A stretch of DNA of 33,344 bases from Ophiothrix spiculata (GCA_000969725.1 JXSR01S044035.1); one strand, 5' to 3'; counted from the stretch's first letter, positions 9,198 to 21,059 are shown. Notes: generated by a model not told the origin, from the sequence alone. Made by a program: numbers and translations.

Positions 9198-10904
9198 TCG
9201 GCCTGAGGTGCTATCATATGTATCCATTGGCCCACTGTTCTATTTGACATTGGTGCCTCTATTAAGAATAACTTTGAAGAGACTTTAATATACAGGTTCT
9301 AGATTCAAGCCCAAATCCAACCATGTCTCCTGGTTTCCTTGGACAAAAAATTTATTGCATCATGATGGTTCGAAAGTCATGTTAAGCCATTGTACCTCTG
9401 TGCAAATGCTCACAGCCAGAATGGAACTTTCAACTTTTAAGGTGGACTAGCACAGATAGAATTCCTCTATTTATTTCTCTTATTTTTTGATATATGGTGT
9501 TTTCATATATGCTGATCATATTTTTGTGATAAAAAAAAGGGAGGGGGGTCACTGACTTAGTTTTTGATAAAAATCCATTTAAAATGTTTTAATGTTTCAC
9601 CACTACTTTACCATTGACTTCTATGGTATTACAAGCTTTTTAGCATTTCAAAAATCCTCAAGGGCTACTGTGTTGTAATGAAAATGACACATTTACACAC
9701 TTTTCTAAAAAAATGTAAGCACATTTGAAAGAATAGCTTAGGAATTGTAATATATACAGATAACCAGTAAAGGATTCTTACCAGCTAAAAATCTCAATTT
9801 TGATTGAGGTGACCTTGAGGATGAAAAGTGGATCATGAATTGCAACTTTAAAGCTGAATTTGCAGCACTTGTACACAAAGTATTAACAATAACTTGCACA
9901 CCATCAATGGAGACGGAAATGAAAAACATCTATTAAAGTAAAAAAAACATTAAAAAACACACCTATAGACAAATTTACTGTTTTTTATGACTATTTATTT
10001 CAAATATTTAAACCAAATGGTATGTAATGTTGATTTAGACTTCAAAATATCAGAACTGAGCTAAGCTTTAAGAAATGTTTGCATTAATTGGGGCTTTCCC
10101 CCAAAGAATATTTAAATAGCATGCATTTTATTGAAAAACTAGTCTTATTAATAATTTAAACTAGTAGTACATAAGTTTCCTTTGATAATCAAAAAATAGA
10201 AAAACTAATTTTGTTGTTACAGAGAAAAATATAAACATATTGCACCCTTAACTGAATTCTCAATAACCATGAAAATATTCTGGTTCACAAACATATATAC
10301 AACTCACTCTTGTATGTTTAGGGGCAAGCAAAAAGAGAATTTACACCTTCAGATACATGATGGGAACTTGATTTCAAGGGTCCATATTTGTTAATAGTCA
10401 TGGTTTGAATTTTCCAAAACAGATAGCCGCATATTTCATAAGTTTTTCTGCTGTGCCCAAACCAAGAAGTTTCGCCTACATTGTAAATATCATATTCAGC
10501 TACTTCAGGAAAATCCTTGAATAGGTCCATCAAGTTTGATGTAAAACACAGCCCAAGGCTACAATGACTTTTCAAGAAAAATGTGAATCTGAGTTGCTAT
10601 TTTATTAATAATGAAAAGAGAAACAGCTTCCACTGCATTGTGGGGACTCGTACCATGGCTTCTGGCATGGGTTGTCATGCATAACAAAGCATGGGAACAT
10701 CCACTCAGCCATCTAGGCAGATAGTAAATCCAAATATAAATCATACATCACAATGCCATATTTTTCTTTTGTTTACATATTAAAATAGCAATTTTGCCTT
10801 GATGGAATGTTCAATTTACACATAAATAAGAAGGCTGCTTATGTTTGTGCTTCTTGATTTGGTGTGCAATTTGGTCGTTTGTCAAATGAAATCATGATAG
10901 TGGT
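9198..10904. other. Intergenic DNA, no recognised gene
   Basis: AT-rich sequence with frequent stops. Open frames at about 10.3-10.7 kb on the minus strand are short, lack splice context and match no family I know. No repeat ends recognised. Confidence 0.5.
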
Positions 10905-11132
10905 GTACTGTATATGTGGTATTTTTCGCGCTACATTTATTTTTGCGCTTTTCGCGCAAAATGAGATTAGTGCAAAAATAAATGTACTGCGAAAATTAAT
11001 GTGGACATGTTGCAAATGGAATTCTATACTCGGACAATGTTAATATGAGTGAAAATAAAAACGCGCGAAATGGTCCCAAATTGGTTGAGCGCGAAAATTA
11101 CAGAGCGCGGAAATATTGGCGTTTACAGTACA
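10905..11132. mobile_element. GTACTGTA MITE with CGCG-rich interior
   Basis: Imperfect terminal inverted repeats of about 28 bp run from GTACTGTA through TATTT to CGCGCT, at 10905-10932 and 11102-11132. The interior repeats TTTTTGCGC and CGCGCAAA words. 228 bp, non-coding. Confidence 0.72.
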
Positions 11133-11244
11133 TACCAGAGCATATCATTTTTTCCATGACCTGTCTTATAGCAGAAACAAACCAAATAGTAAAGTGGCCC
11201 TTGATATGCCTTCTCCAATATATAGGCAAAATAACAAAATTACC

Positions 11245-11327
11245 GGACAATAAAAACAAAATCCATGGTAAGGGTTGCATTTACAAACAATGGGGCCCTG
11301 CACCCTGGATTTCTGTTTACACTGTCC
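11245..11327. repeat. Short foldback element, family F copy 1
   Basis: GGACAATAAAAACAAAATCC pairs imperfectly with the inverted GGATTTCTGTTTACACTGTCC-type end (11307-11327). A GGGCCC core lies between the arms. Related copies are at 22479-22570 and 23291-23369. Confidence 0.65.
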
Positions 11328-11385
11328 AATAAATGATTGATTTGCCTATAGCTTCATCTAGTGATATGAAAACTCTGCAGCATAA

Positions 11386-11633
11386 AGGCCGAACCATAGT
11401 CAGCCTCCAAACAAAATTTTTACTACCAAACATTTGATCGTGACGTCGCAATATATTTGCCATCGAACTTAAAGTATGAACGGGTAGCAAACATTTGGTC
11501 CAATGAACATGTGCAATCTAGCGCAAAATTTTGTTTGGTCTCAACTCGGTGTTGAAATTAATTTGTTTGGAGTCACTCGTCATTTTGATGTCACGACCAA
11601 ATTTTGTTTTGAGGCCGACTATGGTTTGGGCCT
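11386..11633. mobile_element. Foldback MITE with ACCATAGTC ends
   Basis: About 45-60 bp imperfect terminal inverted repeats: AGGCCGAACCATAGTC then GCCTCCAAACAAAATTT on the left, the inverted counterpart up to GACTATGGTTTGGGCC on the right. The CAAACAAAATTT/AAATTTTGTTTG pairing extends well inward. Non-coding. Confidence 0.78.
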
Positions 11634-12138
11634 AAGGTTCATTTTGGAAAATTCAAACAGATTTTGATTCTTTAAAGTCAGTCGCTTTCATTCAATACCC
11701 ATTTTAAACAATGTAAAAAGCACTTCAAAATCACCTGAAGTGCATATATTTATCGATGGACCTTTAAATCAAGTATCCTGATTCTGTACATTTTCAAACT
11801 ACAATGCAGCAAATATTATACAGCATCTAAACTAACAGTCCATACTTAATTACTGTACACGTGATGAAATACATCTAAAACTTGCATAGACTAGAAACAC
11901 ACACCTCAACTGATATGATCGATGCAAATTGACTCTAAAAGTAGAGCGAAGTCAAAAACTATTGGATATTGGTCCTAATAAAATTGAAACTTGGAGATGG
12001 GTACTTGCTGATGCAAAAATATCTAATAGCTAATGACAAATGATCTAAGCAGTACTTTTTATTTAAATTCCTAGTATTAAATATCAATTTCTGTGTTTTT
12101 CAGGCACACTGATGTGCCCATAAAAGTTGGATACCACA

Positions 12139-12401
12139 GGATGTGTTCACACATTAGACTATTCGTGTCTAGTTGTGAGCGACTCTAGGGCGAGTCAACT
12201 TGCGTTCACACATGAATATGACTTGTGCTTTAATACTAGTGGTTCAAGAGCGAAACATGCATAATTCTAGTGACTCAAAAACTACTCTTAGTTACGAGCA
12301 AGACACTTTCTAATTGTGTACACACTTGGAATCGGCTTGTGAGCAGGTCAACAGCGGGTGATATAGTCATGACTAAATGGTCACATGTGAACGCACCCTT
12401 A
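12139..12401. mobile_element. TGTTCACAC MITE, copy 1
   Basis: Begins GGATGTGTTCACACAT and ends with the inverted TGTGAACGCACCCTTA. A diverged direct copy lies at 12727-12962; shared interior words include GCGTTCACAC, GAGCAAGACACTTTCT and AGTCATGAC. Confidence 0.78.
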
Positions 12402-12485
12402 GAATACCAATAGTTGAATTTTTTTAAACAGATTTTATAGTAGTGGAAATGTTATAGTTATAAAGCTCCTAGCATTTTCTCTAAC

Positions 12486-12646
12486 TATATGTGTACCGCT
12501 GAGGCAAAAGGGTCCAGTTGTCGGCTCGTACATGTTGCTCCTTGTAGCATATCTAATGTATGGTATTTGTATACATCAGATATGCTACAATGAGCAACAT
12601 GTAGGAGTCGACAACTGGACCCTTTTGCCACGGCGGTACACATATA
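12486..12646. repeat. 161-bp near-perfect hairpin
   Basis: Arms of 76 nt (12486-12561 and 12571-12646) pair with few mismatches across a nine-base loop. Ends are TATATGTGTACCGC and its complement. Too long and evenly paired for a typical animal pre-miRNA; more likely a foldback MITE. It lies between two related MITEs. Confidence 0.88.
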
Positions 12647-12726
12647 TTACCAGCGCTGTATATTACCTCATACAAGAACTAGTCACATTGCTACCCACTA
12701 ATTCTTCTGTCTGTCCATAATATAAC

Positions 12727-12962
12727 TAAGGACGTGTTCACACATAATAGTCATGACTAATCGTGAACATCTCTAGAAGGAGACAACTAAGCAGTTGCGT
12801 TCACACAGGGACAGAACTTGCGCATTAAAACTAATGGCGCGTCACTTTTGATCACGAGCGAGACACTTTCTATAATTGCGTTCACACTGGAAATTTGCTC
12901 GTGAGCGGCTCTTGAGCGAGAGTAAAGTCATGACCAAATTTTTCTGTGTGAACACATCCTTA
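12727..12962. mobile_element. TGTTCACAC MITE, copy 2
   Basis: Starts TAAGGACGTGTTCACACA and ends TGTGTGAACACATCCTTA. The outermost TA on each side may be the target duplication. Same family and orientation as 12139-12401. Confidence 0.82.
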
Positions 12963-13485
12963 TTCTAAACAACTATCATACAGCTCTGTCACTAAACATT
13001 TATAAAAAACAGTCTTAATTCAATCTGAAGTATTTCCTGATATAAATTCTTGAGATGAAATATTTGAACATTACCTATTCTAAAATGTATTATTTCTCCC
13101 TAAGCTAATCTTGATATGTTGAAAATTGTACTGTACATTTAAAGAGATGTAAAATGATTGACATATCTATTTTGTATATATTACCTTTTAAGGTTAATTT
13201 GTTTTTTATTTCATGATAAATATTTATAATCAAATCAAACTTAAATCTTTTATATCAAATCCAAATATAATTGTTAGTGACTACCACTTTTTGGTAAAGA
13301 TTACTATGGGTTTGATTGTTAGAAGATATCAGATTCTAATATTATCCAATTTTTCATTTGACTATTAAATTGGCAATTCAATATATGCCCCTAACAAGGT
13401 CCACACCTGCTACACAATATGCCATTATGTGATATCTTATAAACTAAAAGCTAAAATTTCTTTTTCTAAAATTGAAATTAAAAAA
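12963..13485. other. AT-rich intergenic DNA
   Basis: Very AT-rich with no repeat ends, open frame or RNA gene that I can recognise. Confidence 0.45.
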
Positions 13486-13883
13486 CAGAGTGCAGGGTGA
13501 ACCAACCCTATAACATATAAGTGGTCAGTTTTATATGATCATACATTATTTGGAAGTGTTCAGTTTTGCAGTAATCAGGAGGGTTTCCATGATAATTCCA
13601 CAATTTGTAGATATATAATTGTAGGTGTTATATGCTGAAGGGGTCAGTTATAGCATGTGGGACCGTTACATTAAGTGCTCCCACAACGGCGCACAGTTGT
13701 AACAGGTTTTAAACGAGAAAAATGCTTTTTCTAACTTATTTTGCAATTTCTGAACCCTCCCCGGAACATATAGGTACCTGTAGACCACTCATAGCATTAT
13801 GTCTGGTATGGCTGTCATGCAAGTACAGTTTAGATTGATTGATTGACTGTAGCAAACATGCAATTGGTCAACCCTGCACTCTG
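13486..13883. mobile_element. CAGAGTGCAGGGT-ended element
   Basis: CAGAGTGCAGGGT at 13486-13498 and its exact reverse complement ACCCTGCACTCTG at 13871-13883 bound 398 bp, with GAACC/GGTCA pairing just inside. No convincing target duplication. CAG...CTG ends resemble hAT elements, but this is not firm. Confidence 0.75.
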
Positions 13884-14116
13884 CATTACATTTTTTAAAG
13901 AAATGGTGGCTTTAAGTTTACCGATAGATTGTATAAAACAATGCATTATTCAAAGATAATATTTTATCCTGGAGAAGTTAGATGTCCAGGGTACTACACA
14001 GCAACCAGTCCAAATCATACACACTGCTCGTAGCTTTCCATACGGGAATTCAAACTGATGCCATGACCCCATGAATAGTTTGGGCTGGTATCCTGGAAAG
14101 TTATAATCTAAACCTT

Positions 14117-14471
14117 GAAGTATGCAACAAGCAATCAGACTCTGTTACAAAATCCATAGCATATCCCTTGATCTTTCAACATTGTCAACTGATGGTTTTG
14201 TTTTGTGTAAGAGACTAGTAACAATTGATTAGGATTGATTAGGACCAATCGCTGCCTATTAATATTTTAGTACATGAATCAATCATGATTTTGGTATTAT
14301 TTTTGATTAATTTTGTTGCTGCCGCATAGCCAAACCTTGATCATGATAAGTTTATTTGAATATTCAAAGAGATTGGGTACGTTGTTATGATTCAAAAAAC
14401 ACGAACTAATTTATTTCCCTGTATAGTCATATTGGTTTATGTGCGTTAATCAGCTACTTGTTGCACACTTC
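14117..14471. mobile_element. GAAGTATGCAACAAGCA MITE, copy B (inverted)
   Basis: 355 bp, same ends as the 8605-8957 copy, and the interior matches in inverted orientation (CCAATATGAC, GGGAAATAAATT and TCCTAATCAATC words). CTTGAAG/CTTCAAG pairs at the very tips. Confidence 0.82.
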
Positions 14472-15178
14472 AAGAGTATACATGTATGAAATCACTTCAA
14501 TCTCCAACATATAAAAAAGCACCTTCTGAACCAAGGAATCTGAAAAGGGGAATCGATACTCATTTGACCATCAAGTTACCCCAATGGGAGTGGCTGCCAT
14601 CTTGATTGTCACCCATGAGAGGCCGAGTTATAATACCTCATGGTACACGTGTGACACAAGGCTTTTTAATTAGCTCAAGGCAGGTTGCAAAAGATGCAAA
14701 TGGAGGTCAAACAAGGTTTTACTGGTAAGTGAAGACAATTTTCAGGCATTAGCTCCCAAACAAATAAGGAGGTACAATAACTCATCTTTACATGTGAATG
14801 TGATTCCTGCTTTCAAATATTCTTTGATCTAAACTTAAAATTTAAACATTTTTGCAGCTGACATATATTATACTGAAATTCACCTCTTTGAAAGTTATAA
14901 GCATAAAATACAATTTATAAGTCAATACATTTATATCAAACATGTTCTGAAAGCCTAAACCTAAATACATACACTACAAGTATTTTCACAGATGCATTTA
15001 TATTGTCATATTAAATCAAGATAAAATTCATCAAATTTACAATTATAGGGAACTCAGAGAGGCGCTTGGTGGAATTTCAAAAATATAAGATACAGAACAT
15101 GTAAAATGGCAAAAAACATGTTTACAAAACTCTGCAATTTCTTCATAGAATCATATATATAACACAATTAAATTGTTA
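14472..15178. other. Intergenic DNA, nothing recognised
   Basis: No repeat borders, coding signal or RNA gene recognised in about 700 bp of AT-rich sequence. Confidence 0.45.
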
Positions 15179-15186
15179 TACTCAAG

Positions 15187-15689
15187 CCCAGGGGGGTAAC
15201 TGGGTATTCTGACCGGGTAACCACCCGCGTTACCAAAAAGGTGAGACCTGGACAGGTCTCGAGACTTGCAATATAGGGTATCAAAATCGACCTGGTACTC
15301 TGCAAGTCTCACATAGGGTATCAAAATTTGTCTTTTATGGTATCAAACTTAGAAAGAATTGTTAATTTAATGACAATGGTGCCTTAAATTGCCAAAAACG
15401 TGTTTCAAATACCTAGAAGCACTTCTTAGAGTGTTCAAATGGTGTACAATTACATGTTACATATGGTTTCTTGTAATTTGCGTATAGTCTCAGATAGGGT
15501 ATGCCTATTCATTTGAATATGTATGGTCTCGGGTAGGGTATCCATTCAAACGGATATGGCAGATTTATGGTCTCATATAGGGTATAATTTCACTCATTTT
15601 TGCTAATTTTTGGTCTCACATAGGGTCACCTTCGGAACCTGCGGAACTCGGGTGGTTACCCAGACACAAATATCAGTTGCCCCCCCGGG
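15187..15689. mobile_element. 503-bp TIR element with 8-bp TSD and repeated TAGGGT motif
   Basis: TACTCAAG at 15179-15186 and 15690-15697 is an exact 8-bp target duplication. Imperfect terminal inverted repeats of about 50 bp start CCCAGGGGGG and CCCGGGGGGG, and both include GGGTAACCACCCG. Inside, GTCTC-N3-TAGGGT recurs five times (15306, 15487, 15526, 15570, 15613). Duplication length fits a hAT-type enzyme. Non-coding. Confidence 0.88.
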
Positions 15690-15872
15690 TACTCAAGAGA
15701 CCAAGGGTTGGGTGAATAAAACAGATAATGTAAACGTAACTCCTGCACAGACAAATTTTGCCTATAGGACTATAAACTAAATTATCAAACCATGTTACCT
15801 GCAGGATCACTCTCTAAAAAACTCAGTAATTAAGTTCTGACTATTTTTCCAAAAACATCCCCTTAGTCATCG

Positions 15873-16084
15873 TAAGGCTACAATCACATAGAACTATACT
15901 ATTCGGGTATATGGTGCACGATTTCTCTTGGGCAGGCATATAGATTCAAACGAACATGTGAATTTGATGCTACCGGGTTACATAAGAGGGCACTATTTGA
16001 AAAAACGTATAGCTCGCCGTGCCTATATAAAACATAGCCAGCGTATAGTGAATACTGTATAGTTCTATGTGATCGCAGCCTAAG
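15873..16084. mobile_element. ATCACATAGAACTATAC MITE
   Basis: AGGCTACAATCACATAGAAC (from 15875) and the inverted counterpart ending near 16080 (GTTCTATGTGATCGCAGCCT) form terminal repeats of about 36 bp, flanked by TA. About 210 bp, non-coding. Confidence 0.8.
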
Positions 16085-16173
16085 GTGTTGTAAAACAAAT
16101 GCTTCATGGTTATATAAAAGAATTAGCTATAGGAACACACTACACCTTGTTGTCAATGTTAAAAGTTGTTTGT

Positions 16174-16487
16174 GCAATAGCTGCCATTTATCAAAAATGG
16201 CAGCTATTTTTCATTGGATACTATAAATTGTTCAGCATTGGAACCAGTGTTCCTGCTAGGGCTGTATGAAACATGAAAGTTGACGCAACAGATTTCTGAA
16301 ATTGTGCGAAAAAGATGCAGCTGTTTGTTTTATGTAGTCAATTTTCAACCTTGTCAACTTCAACACAAAGCCACAAATCCTTAGAGGGGACACTGCTTTG
16401 GACGTTTTTGGGTCAGCGGATCTTGAAATGTTCTTCAGAAGACACAGTCATCTGAAGAATCATTTCAACATTTAAAGAACCACTGAC
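16174..16487. mobile_element. Degraded relative of the 21652-21909 MITE
   Basis: Shares GCAATAGCTGCCATTT (here 16174-16189, there 21681-21696) and the inverted repeat built on CTTGAAATG/TTCTTCAG (here 16412-16487, there 21739-21807). It also has its own perfect 14-bp stem-loop, 16176-16189 with 16195-16208. Outer ends are not recognisable. Confidence 0.6.
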
Positions 16488-16540
16488 AAAATGTTGTACC
16501 TTGTACACATAGTGCAATCTACTTATGAGGTGTTACATAA

Positions 16541-17149
16541 ATCACTGTTAACTAAAAAGCACTAGTTTTGGAACTGGCGCTCGTTTTGTTTGTTGATTTG
16601 ACTATGCACTCCTTTCGGACAAAAGGAGTACCCAAAACAACTAAAGTAAAGACCAGATTTCTCTGTGTTACTATTCTGTGTTACAAATTAGACGATTTCT
16701 GTGATTTTCCATTTTCAACAATAAGACACTGAAAAGTGAAACCAAAATTGTCCAAATATGTTCTAAAACAAATGTCAACACCTTCCTGGCACTGGTACGT
16801 GCCTAAGAGGTGACTGACTATTGATATTCCCAAAATTGACCATCGTCACTTGAAATAAGGATATTTATTATTCAATTCAGCATCATAAGCCTTGAATTAA
16901 TGCTAGAATGGATTTATTTGGTTGTTGATTGCCGCTCAATTATCACTTTTATTTGTTATGTTTTGCAAATCAACACACTTTATACTCAATTTTTCATTAC
17001 TTTGTGGCATATTTTTAACTTCTGTGAGCAACCCCAAATTCTGTTCATTTTTCCGTACCACAGAAATTTTTTGTCGCTTTAGACCAAAGGATTGCCGGGT
17101 CCAAAACGAGTGCCAGTTCCAAAAGGAGTGCTTTTTACTTTACAGTGAT
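16541..17149. mobile_element. 609-bp TIR element with AAAAAGCACT ends
   Basis: Terminal inverted repeats of about 48 bp at 16541-16590 and 17101-17149: ATCACTGT, TAAAAAGCACT, TTTTGGAACTGGC, CTCGTTTTG. Short AT-rich open frames inside look like chance and show no transposase motif. No clear target duplication. Confidence 0.8.
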
Positions 17150-17310
17150 CATACCATATAGGCTATTGCAGACTAGATTACAATATACTTTCTACATTGG
17201 AACTTCTTTAACACAATAACCTGTAAGACCACAAACTTTAGTTTGTGTTAAGCGGTAGATATACTTCGTCATTTTTGTAGTCATATTATTCAGAATTTTT
17301 TTCAAGGGGA

Positions 17311-17597
17311 TTGGTTTTTAAGAATGGAGTAAACTGTTAATACTGAATGAGAATTTTCATTCTAAATGTTCACATTATGGAGAATGTAATAAATGGAGAC
17401 CTATTTTTCACCCCATTGCACATTTTCAAGTGCTTACTGATGGGTATTATAATGTTTGATATTGATTCTACGGCCTAGATCTATTCATGGTAAGCTAATC
17501 TTTTCTTGCAATGATGGTTATGATTTACACAATGGTGAAATTGTACATGGGAAAATGTTCATTCAGAATGAAAGTTTACACCATTCTGAAAAACCAA
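17311..17597. mobile_element. TTGGTTTTT-ended MITE
   Basis: TTGGTTTTTAAGAATGGAGT (17311 on) is mirrored by CCATTCTGAAAAACCAA (17581-17597). Weaker pairing continues inward through GTAAAC and TTCATTCT. 287 bp, non-coding. Confidence 0.7.
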
Positions 17598-18609
17598 CAA
17601 CCATGAGAAAAATTATGAATGAAAATGTCTACAAACTACTACAACACTGATGAAGTGTATCTACTGCTTTACTCATAAAATACAAATTTAGCACCAAGGA
17701 CTTGTAAAATCAATTTTGTGTAATCAGGGGTTGTGACTAACAGATTTTCTGTTGAAGAGGTTCCACTGCATTTGTTTTAAAGATCATATACTGTATGTCA
17801 CTACCAACCATGTAGTATTTGTATGAGGGATTACTCTGTACTTATGTAAAAAAAACACGGAAATGAGTATTTCAAACAAGATATTTCTCAATTCCGAAAA
17901 CTTCCTCACATGATTTACATAGGCAAATATACAGTTAAACAAATTTCAACATGCATGAAGGGTCCTGTTTAATGAACACTGTCTCATTATACATACAGTG
18001 TACCAGTAATTTTTTATTTTTAACCTATAAAAAAGGGAAAAAAGGAATGTTTATACAAAGCAAATACAAATGAAATATACAATGTACAGTGCTGTAATAA
18101 ATTTGTACAGAGCACACACAAACTGTTTTCAGGCATGATGTAATCTTAAAATATACAGATAAACAATAATTTACAACTTTGTAATGTATGTATACAAAAA
18201 ACAATGCTGAGTTCAAAATAACCCAAAGACAAATTACATAAACAATCAAAATTGTAGTAAACAAACAAACAAATACACAAACAAACCAAAATAAAAGCTT
18301 CAATCACCAAAATATTAATACAACAAATAATGATATGTATTTGGGAGGCTATATCAACAAAATATTAAGCCTCGCCCTGAATAATATCTATAGTTATTAA
18401 GCAACATAATAAATATTAACAAAAGGCAATTTTCTTGCTTGCCTTTTTTGCATACAACAGATTTACAATTGTATGCAAGTCAAAAGTTACTAATTTGATT
18501 AAGAAATCAATATACTGAAAAAATCACCATCATGTTAGTTCGATAAACCTACAGTGAACAACCATGAACGAAGACCCAGACAGAGTTCTTTTGAGCTACC
18601 AAATATTGG
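17598..18609. other. AT-rich intergenic DNA
   Basis: No gene or repeat ends recognised. AAAC simple repeats lie at about 18255-18290. The 92-codon minus-strand frame here is low-complexity aromatic/aliphatic sequence from AT-rich DNA. A TTTATT at about 18012 could be a minus-strand poly(A) signal, but nothing supports a transcript. Confidence 0.4.
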
Positions 18610-18616
18610 GTCCAAC

Positions 18617-19269
18617 CAAGAAGTTATCATGGACTGGAGTCGGTTCGAGAAAAGCTATTCAAGGATAATAGGTGTTTCTTTTGTTCCATCAATACAGCCT
18701 ACTTGAATTTTCTATGTTATAGCGTGTTGGCGGTTAACTTTGAAAACAACCATGTTATATTTAATCCGGTTATAACACAAAGAAGCATGATTTAAAACAA
18801 AGATATGACAAAAGTGCACTCCAGGGCACTTTGTGATCCGAATAAATGAAAAGAGGGTGGTTTTACAAGAATTTTCATACCAAACTGATTAGCGTACGAT
18901 AGCGTACAGTTAAGATATTTGTAATTGAAACGGACAGCTCAAGTCCATTCGGTATATGTTTGCAACTTACACAATAATAAAAAAAAATGCGGTTGTAAGC
19001 GTTAAAATGATGAAATGTACTGTGATCATGGAGATCAAATAGGTCGATAACAGCTTTCCGGTAAACAGACTACACTAAATCATGAATACAAGTAGTGGAC
19101 ATTGATTCGACTAATTGAGTCTTTTGATTAGATATGTGCTCTGAGACGTTAATACAAAAGCGTACTTAAATTGCGTTTGAATAGCGTTAGTACTAATCGG
19201 ATTAAATACGACATAGTTGATACAATGGGAAACATGATCGAACCGACTCCAGTCTATGGTAACTTCTTG
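18617..19269. mobile_element. 653-bp TIR element with GTCCAAC TSD
   Basis: CAAGAAGTTATCATGGACTG (18617 on) and the inverted end at 19238-19269 form 32-bp terminal repeats with very few mismatches, reaching GGAGTCGGTTCGA inward. GTCCAAC flanks both sides (18610-18616, 19270-19276). Non-coding. Confidence 0.88.
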
Positions 19270-19276
19270 GTCCAAC

Positions 19277-20322
19277 AAGTCCTTAATTATCTAATAATCC
19301 AATACATACAGAAGTGTTTTCTTTAAATAATAACATAGGCTTCGTGATGAAACATCAATGCACTACACTTTTTTGTATGTGATGCCACACATTTGGTAGT
19401 TTTGGTGGTTTTCATCACCAAGCCTCGGTTATGTATTTTGAAAATGCATTGGAATTGGTGTAACAATAAATACCTGTGGCACCAAGCACTTGGTAGCTTG
19501 TAAAAAACTATACATCTGGCTTCCCTTAATTTCCCAGAATTATTGCATCTGATCTCCATATTTTATTCCCATGTGGAAGATCATAGACTAACATGTATAT
19601 TCCAGCTAAATTACAAATACAGCCAAAATAAAAAAGCACAAATTAGGTGGAACTAAACTTTAGAATCAGCCAAGTATCAGCATTGGCAATAAAATTAGTG
19701 AACCAGATAGAGACATGATAATTCACTGAGGGTCACATCTTTTGAATATGTAAATGTGAGCGTACATGTTAAAGGTCACAGTGTTTGCGCATCGTCCAAC
19801 ATGCCTCACTCTAGGGATTAGTGCGTAATAAAGTTCTCTTCTACTCCATAACTGTTACATGTTAGAGAATTGTTGCCAGAGAAGTTGCAGAATTTTGATT
19901 CATTTTTTTTTCTACTCAAGAATTATATCCTACTGGTTGAAAATCCTTCAAATATATGCAAAGTTTAAAATTGAAAGATACAACTGCACTATATTCTTTT
20001 ACCTATTATGTTTTAAACCTAAAGACTTCATAAAGTATGTTTTTAATGGAATATTTTTCAAAATTTTATTTTAGTGAAATTTTTAGACTGGGTGCTATTA
20101 ATATAATTGCCATGGTTCTAAGAGGTGGGGAATATCAGGGCGACACAAGCTCTTGAACACAGTGTGTATGCTAAAATTAATGTTAGGCCAAAATAAATAA
20201 AACTTTAATAATAAAGCACCCGGTTGGGGCAAATTTCAATGGTCAGTTGGGAGGGGGATCAAAAAACATGTTTTTGGCCCTATAACACATCAAGAGTTAA
20301 AAAAAAACCCAGCATTAGCATA
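19277..20322. other. Intergenic DNA, nothing recognised
   Basis: Short frames only, with no repeat borders found. AT-rich. Confidence 0.4.
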
Positions 20323-20330
20323 GTCACAAT

Positions 20331-20559
20331 CAGGGTTGTCACCAGGCAACTTTTAGTGCCGGGTAAAATTTGTGTGAAATAGTAAGAAAATAGAAATTTT
20401 GATAATAATTGTTGTAATTTTTATTGATTCTTCAATGATTTTGTAACTTTTTAGCCTTGAGTGCCGGGTATTTCGACTCAAAATCAACCTGAGAGCCGGT
20501 TGAAATTTAAGAGTGCCGGGTGGTCCCGCCCGCCACCGCCCAGTGTAGTGACAACCCTG
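20331..20559. mobile_element. hAT-type MITE, 229 bp
   Basis: CAGGGTTGTCAC and its exact reverse complement GTGACAACCCTG form the ends, and GTCACAAT at 20323-20330 and 20560-20567 is an exact 8-bp target duplication. CAGGG-type ends with 8-bp duplications are the classic hAT signature. The interior repeats GAGTGCCGGGT-like words. Confidence 0.92.
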
Positions 20560-20971
20560 GTCACAATATAACCGCATGGCAAGCTATACAAAACCAATCA
20601 TACATAGTTTCTGATGTATATTGATACACATTATGTAATAAAGATCTTTCAAAATGGAGGAAGAAGGTTATATACCGGTATAGACAAAAGACATACATAT
20701 AGAAGACATGGAAAGCTCATTAAAAGAGGGCTTAAAATACACACAGCATGCATGGATTATTTGGGCAAAATCTTTAAATAAAGGGTTTTCATTTAATCAC
20801 GGCTACTGCATAAATTGAATTCCACACAAATAAAATAGCCTAATTTGGCTACTGTTGGATGTAATGCTTAACCGGGTATTTTATTGGTACCTCTTTCACA
20901 AATAATCTGTAGATTTACTATGGTAACATTTTTAGAGATTTGATTAAGTTCAGTTTTATATCCTTGATTGA

Positions 20972-21059
20972 AATTATTTTCAAAAAGAAAACTCGATTTA
21001 TTCAGTTTTTTAGTCAATTATTTTCAAAAAGAAAACTTGATATATTCATTTTTTAGGTC
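20972..21059. repeat. Tandem duplication, two 44-bp units
   Basis: AATTATTTTCAAAAAGAAAA opens both units (20972, 21016), and each continues to a TTTTTTAG end with a few differences. Confidence 0.85.

Noticed and set aside
12486..12646. microRNA precursor
   Set aside because: Arms of 76 nt with almost continuous pairing are longer than typical animal precursors; a foldback transposon fits better without small-RNA data.
18025..18303. 92-codon minus-strand frame with membrane-like composition
   Set aside because: Low-complexity F/V/C/Y-rich translation of AT-rich and AAAC-repeat DNA, with no splice or start context.
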